Origin: Desulfuromonadales bacterium
Lineage (GTDB): Bacteria; Desulfobacterota; Desulfuromonadia; Geobacterales; Pseudopelobacteraceae
DNA length: 22,370 bases
Assembly (NCBI GenBank): GCA_015688915.1
Contig: JAATGX010000270.1
Coordinates: forward strand, 1 to 22,370
Reading direction: 5' to 3'
Shown here in pieces: positions 20,396-22,370 of this stretch. The position numbers were made by a program, and so were the translations under genes. Numbering within the stretch: the stretch's first letter is position 1; each line of letters opens with the position of its first letter. Below the pieces are notes generated by a model that had not been told where the DNA came from, ran no database searches, and worked only from the letters and a program-made list of their open reading frames with translations.

Positions 20396-20939
20396 CAAGG
20401 CATTATGGGACATATTCGAAGAGGCCGATCAACTGGCCACGGAGGCGGAGGTGCAGCGGGCCATCGACCGGATGGCGGCGGAAATCACGGAGAGCCTGCG
20501 GGATAAACGCCCCCTGGTGCTCTGTGTCATGAACGGCGGCCTGATCATTGCGGGACAACTCCTGCCCAGGTTCCGCTTCCCCCTGGAGATCGACTATGTC
20601 CACGCCACCCGCTACGGCGACAAGACCAAAGGTGCGGGTCTGGACTGGAAGGCGCTGCCGAAGCTGGATGTGCGGGACCGCACTGTGCTGCTCCTGGACG
20701 ATATCCTGGATGAGGGGGTGACGCTGGATGCGCTGGCTCACCACTGCCGCGAACAGGGGGCCCGTGAGGTATTTCTGGCGGTATTGGTGGAAAAGCTGCA
20801 CCTGCGCAAGGTGCGCCCCGGCATGAGGGCCGATTTCTCCGGCCTGGACGTGGGGGACCGCTTCCTGTTCGGCTACGGCCTGGATTACAAGGGGTTCTGG
20901 CGCAACGCGCCGGGGATCTACGCGGTGAAAGGGCTGTAA
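20388..20939 (+). CDS. hpt: Hypoxanthine-guanine phosphoribosyltransferase-like protein
   Basis: A 183-residue type I phosphoribosyltransferase. The PRPP-binding loop is VLLLDDILDEGVTLDAL (100-116), with the upstream LVLCVMNGGLIIAG (43-56) typical of hypoxanthine/guanine enzymes and EIDYVHATRYGDKTKG (67-82) forming the flexible loop. It should salvage hypoxanthine or guanine to IMP or GMP with PRPP in the cytoplasm. AGGAGGT lies seven bases before the ATG at 20388, inside the end of prmC. The two genes overlap by 8 bases and are surely co-transcribed. Exact base preference cannot be told from sequence. Its stop is 4 bases from that of the convergent peroxiredoxin gene. Confidence 0.88.
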   Translation: MDNKALWDIFEEADQLATEAEVQRAIDRMAAEITESLRDKRPLVLCVMNGGLIIAGQLLPRFRFPLEIDYVHATRYGDKTKGAGLDWKALPKLDVRDRTVLLLDDILDEGVTLDALAHHCREQGAREVFLAVLVEKLHLRKVRPGMRADFSGLDVGDRFLFGYGLDYKGFWRNAPGIYAVKGL

Positions 20940-20943
20940 TTCT

Positions 20944-21411
20944 TCAGGCCGCCTTTTCCAGATACTCCAGCACCTGGGCCGGATGCTGCTCGGCCTTGGC
21001 GACCTTGGACCACTGCTTTTGCACCATGCCGTCCGGCCCGATGATTACGGTTGAACGGATAGTGCCCACGGTCTTCTTGCCGTACATGACCTTTTCGCCG
21101 AATGCCCCGTAGGCCTGCATCATGGAGGCGTCCGGGTCGGACAGCAGCACGAAGGGCAGGTTGTAATTCCCGATGAACGTGCCGTGGGAGGCTACGCTGT
21201 CCTTGCTGACCCCCAGCAGGACGATACCCCTGTCGAGCAACTGCCGGTAGTTGTCCCTGAACCCGCACGCCTCCTTGGTGCAGCCGGGGGTGTTGTCCCT
21301 GGGATAGAAATAGATAACCACCGTCTTTCCCGCGTAATCCCGCACTGTGTGCCGTTTCCCGTCACTTCCTTCCAATGAAAAATCCGGTGCCTGTTTTCCT
21401 TCCAGTGACAT
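20944..21411 (-). CDS. bcp: Thiol peroxidase Bcp (peroxiredoxin Q type)
   Basis: A 155-residue Bcp/PrxQ peroxiredoxin that reduces hydroperoxides, regenerated by thioredoxin. The active site is YPRDNTPGCTKEACGFRD with the peroxidatic cysteine C44 and the resolving cysteine C49, the five-residue spacing of the PrxQ class (E. coli C45/C50). The thioredoxin fold continues through GVSKDS and FVLLSDPD. Of two close ATGs, the one at 21411 (MSLEGKQAPDF) has GGAGG eight bases upstream; the other, two codons before, is too close to it. A TTGACC-N16-TAAAGT promoter stands upstream. It converges on the phosphoribosyltransferase with a 4-base gap and no terminator between, so transcripts probably overlap. 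Confidence 0.94.
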   Translation of the reverse strand: MSLEGKQAPDFSLEGSDGKRHTVRDYAGKTVVIYFYPRDNTPGCTKEACGFRDNYRQLLDRGIVLLGVSKDSVASHGTFIGNYNLPFVLLSDPDASMMQAYGAFGEKVMYGKKTVGTIRSTVIIGPDGMVQKQWSKVAKAEQHPAQVLEYLEKAA

Positions 21412-21459
21412 GGTCATTTCCTCCTTGTATGGCAAGCTATACTGAGACTTCACGAGTTC

Positions 21460-21487
21460 ACTTTAGCACGATGACGCTACAGGTCAA
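21460..21487 (-). promoter_or_regulatory. Putative bcp promoter
   Basis: The minus strand has TTGACC (21487-21482), a 16-base spacer and TAAAGT (21465-21460), about 48 bases before the bcp ATG. No peroxide-regulator box was recognised. Confidence 0.45.
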
Positions 21488-21629
21488 TGGACCAAGAGCT
21501 GCATGGTGGAAATTTTGATCTACGTCAAGGCAATTGCATAAGGCATGGAGTATGAATCAACAATAAAGGGAGTCCTGCCGGGAAACAACATGCCTCGTTA
21601 CTGATTGCTGATTGCCGATCCCCGCATTC

Positions 21630-21645
21630 GTTACCTTTTGGTAAC
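21630..21645. promoter_or_regulatory. Small hairpin or operator before the sigma-54 activator gene
   Basis: GTTACC-TTTT-GGTAAC is a perfect 6-base inverted repeat ending 19 bases before the activator's ATG, close to its ribosome binding site. It may be an operator or an RNA hairpin; its function is unknown. Just upstream (about 21602-21619) is a short direct repeat CTGATTGCTGATTGCCGA. Confidence 0.35.
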
Positions 21646-21664
21646 ATGAGGGAAAGGAGGAACG

Positions 21665-22370
21665 ATGGGCGCAAACAGTGAGACACCAACCATTTACCAA
21701 ACGATCCTGGAGAGCATGGGTGAGGGGATCATCTTCATCGACGCCAAGGATCGCCTGACCTTCATCAACCACACCGCCGAGGAGATCCGGGGCGTCAAGG
21801 CGGGCACTGTCATCGGCCGCAACATCCTCTCCATCCATTCATCGCGCACCACCGACCGGATCGGCAATCTCCTGGCCGGGTTCCGTAACGGCACCATCCA
21901 GCACTCCCACCGGGTGATCGAAGTCAAGGGCAAACATTTCGAGAACAGCTATTACCCCATCCGCCAGGCCGACGGCCTCTACCTGGGCACCCTGCTGGTG
22001 AGCCGCGACATCACCGAGAAGCAGCGCCTCAAGGAGGAGAACCAGCTCCTGCGGGAGCAGATGGGCCTGGGAAGCGCCTTCGAGGGGTTCATCGGCACCA
22101 GCCGGGCCATCCTGCACCTCTTCCGCACCATTTCCGCCATTGCCGGCCTTGACTCCACGATCCTGATCACCGGCGAGAGCGGCACCGGCAAGGAACTGGT
22201 GGCAACAGCCATCCAGCAGCACAGCAAGCGCCACTCCAAGCCGATGGTCCGGGTAAACTGCGCGGCCCTGCCGGAACATCTGGTGGAGTCGGAACTGTTC
22301 GGCCACGAGCGGGGAGCGTTCACCGGCGCGGTGTCCAGCCATCGGGGCAAATGCGGACAGGCCCGAGTGC
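21665..22370 (+). CDS. PAS-domain sigma-54-dependent transcriptional activator, N-terminal part
   Basis: The first 235 residues of a bacterial enhancer-binding protein, cut by the right edge. A PAS sensory domain (about 8-118, ending SRDITEKQRLKEEN) replaces the receiver domain of NtrC-type regulators, so it probably senses a ligand or redox state in the cytoplasm. A short coiled linker (LKEENQLLREQM) leads to the AAA+ domain with Walker A GESGTGKE (170-177) and the sigma-54 contact loop ELFGHERGAFTGAV (210-223). GGAAAGGAGG precedes the ATG. The last seven residues (CGQARV and a partial codon) replace the very conserved FEQA(D/S)GGT; see findings. The DNA-binding C-terminus and target genes are outside the window. 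Confidence 0.9.
   Translation, partial: MGANSETPTIYQTILESMGEGIIFIDAKDRLTFINHTAEEIRGVKAGTVIGRNILSIHSSRTTDRIGNLLAGFRNGTIQHSHRVIEVKGKHFENSYYPIRQADGLYLGTLLVSRDITEKQRLKEENQLLREQMGLGSAFEGFIGTSRAILHLFRTISAIAGLDSTILITGESGTGKELVATAIQQHSKRHSKPMVRVNCAALPEHLVESELFGHERGAFTGAVSSHRGKCGQARV

Overview
The window is GC-rich bacterial DNA of a Gram-negative organism. The ordered block lysS, lolC/E, lolD, bamA, skp, lpxD, fabZ, lpxA, gnnA, gnnB, lpxB, a Tat-dependent iron-sulfur aldo/keto reductase, rubrerythrin-like and AhpD-like redox proteins, and many palindromic intergenic repeats suggest Desulfuromonadota, most likely a Geobacter relative. This assignment is recalled knowledge of gene order and families, not a search.

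Bases 1-11344, all on the minus strand, form one envelope-biogenesis block. Read in transcription order it holds lysyl-tRNA synthetase, the lipoprotein-release ABC transporter (LolC/E, LolD), outer-membrane assembly (BamA, Skp), and the start of lipid A synthesis (LpxD, FabZ, LpxA, GnnA, GnnB, LpxB; LpxB runs off the left edge). Several junctions overlap or nearly touch, and one good sigma-70-like promoter lies before lysS, directly behind the terminator of the upstream RNase gene. GnnA and GnnB between lpxA and lpxB predict a lipid A built on 3-amino-3-deoxy-glucosamine, with amide rather than ester acyl chains. The lpxD reading frame has an in-frame TAG that removes a C-terminal helix still readable beyond it.

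Bases 11475-13952 hold an RNase E/G-type ribonuclease with a long basic, disordered tail and its own promoter. Bases 14184-17263 (minus) hold an AhpD-like CxxC protein, a secreted DUF6599-like protein, a Tat-exported aldo/keto reductase with two 4Fe-4S motifs, and an FlK-type thioesterase. Bases 17507-18507 (minus) hold a ferritin-like di-iron protein and a cyclophilin.

Bases 18616-19293 (plus) are an AbrB/MazE-PIN (VapBC-type) toxin-antitoxin module with a 12-bp inverted repeat over its promoter. Then come prmC and a purine phosphoribosyltransferase (plus, overlapping by 8 bases), a convergent Bcp peroxiredoxin (minus), and the 5' part of a PAS plus sigma-54-activator gene (plus) cut by the right edge.

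At least three families of imperfect palindromic repeats occupy the intergenic gaps: CACAGAG-type, CCCCCTTT-type and GGGACTGGGGA-type. They sit even inside the envelope gene block, and in places they supply a ribosome binding site or create false N-terminal extensions. No tRNA, rRNA, CRISPR array or insertion sequence was seen.
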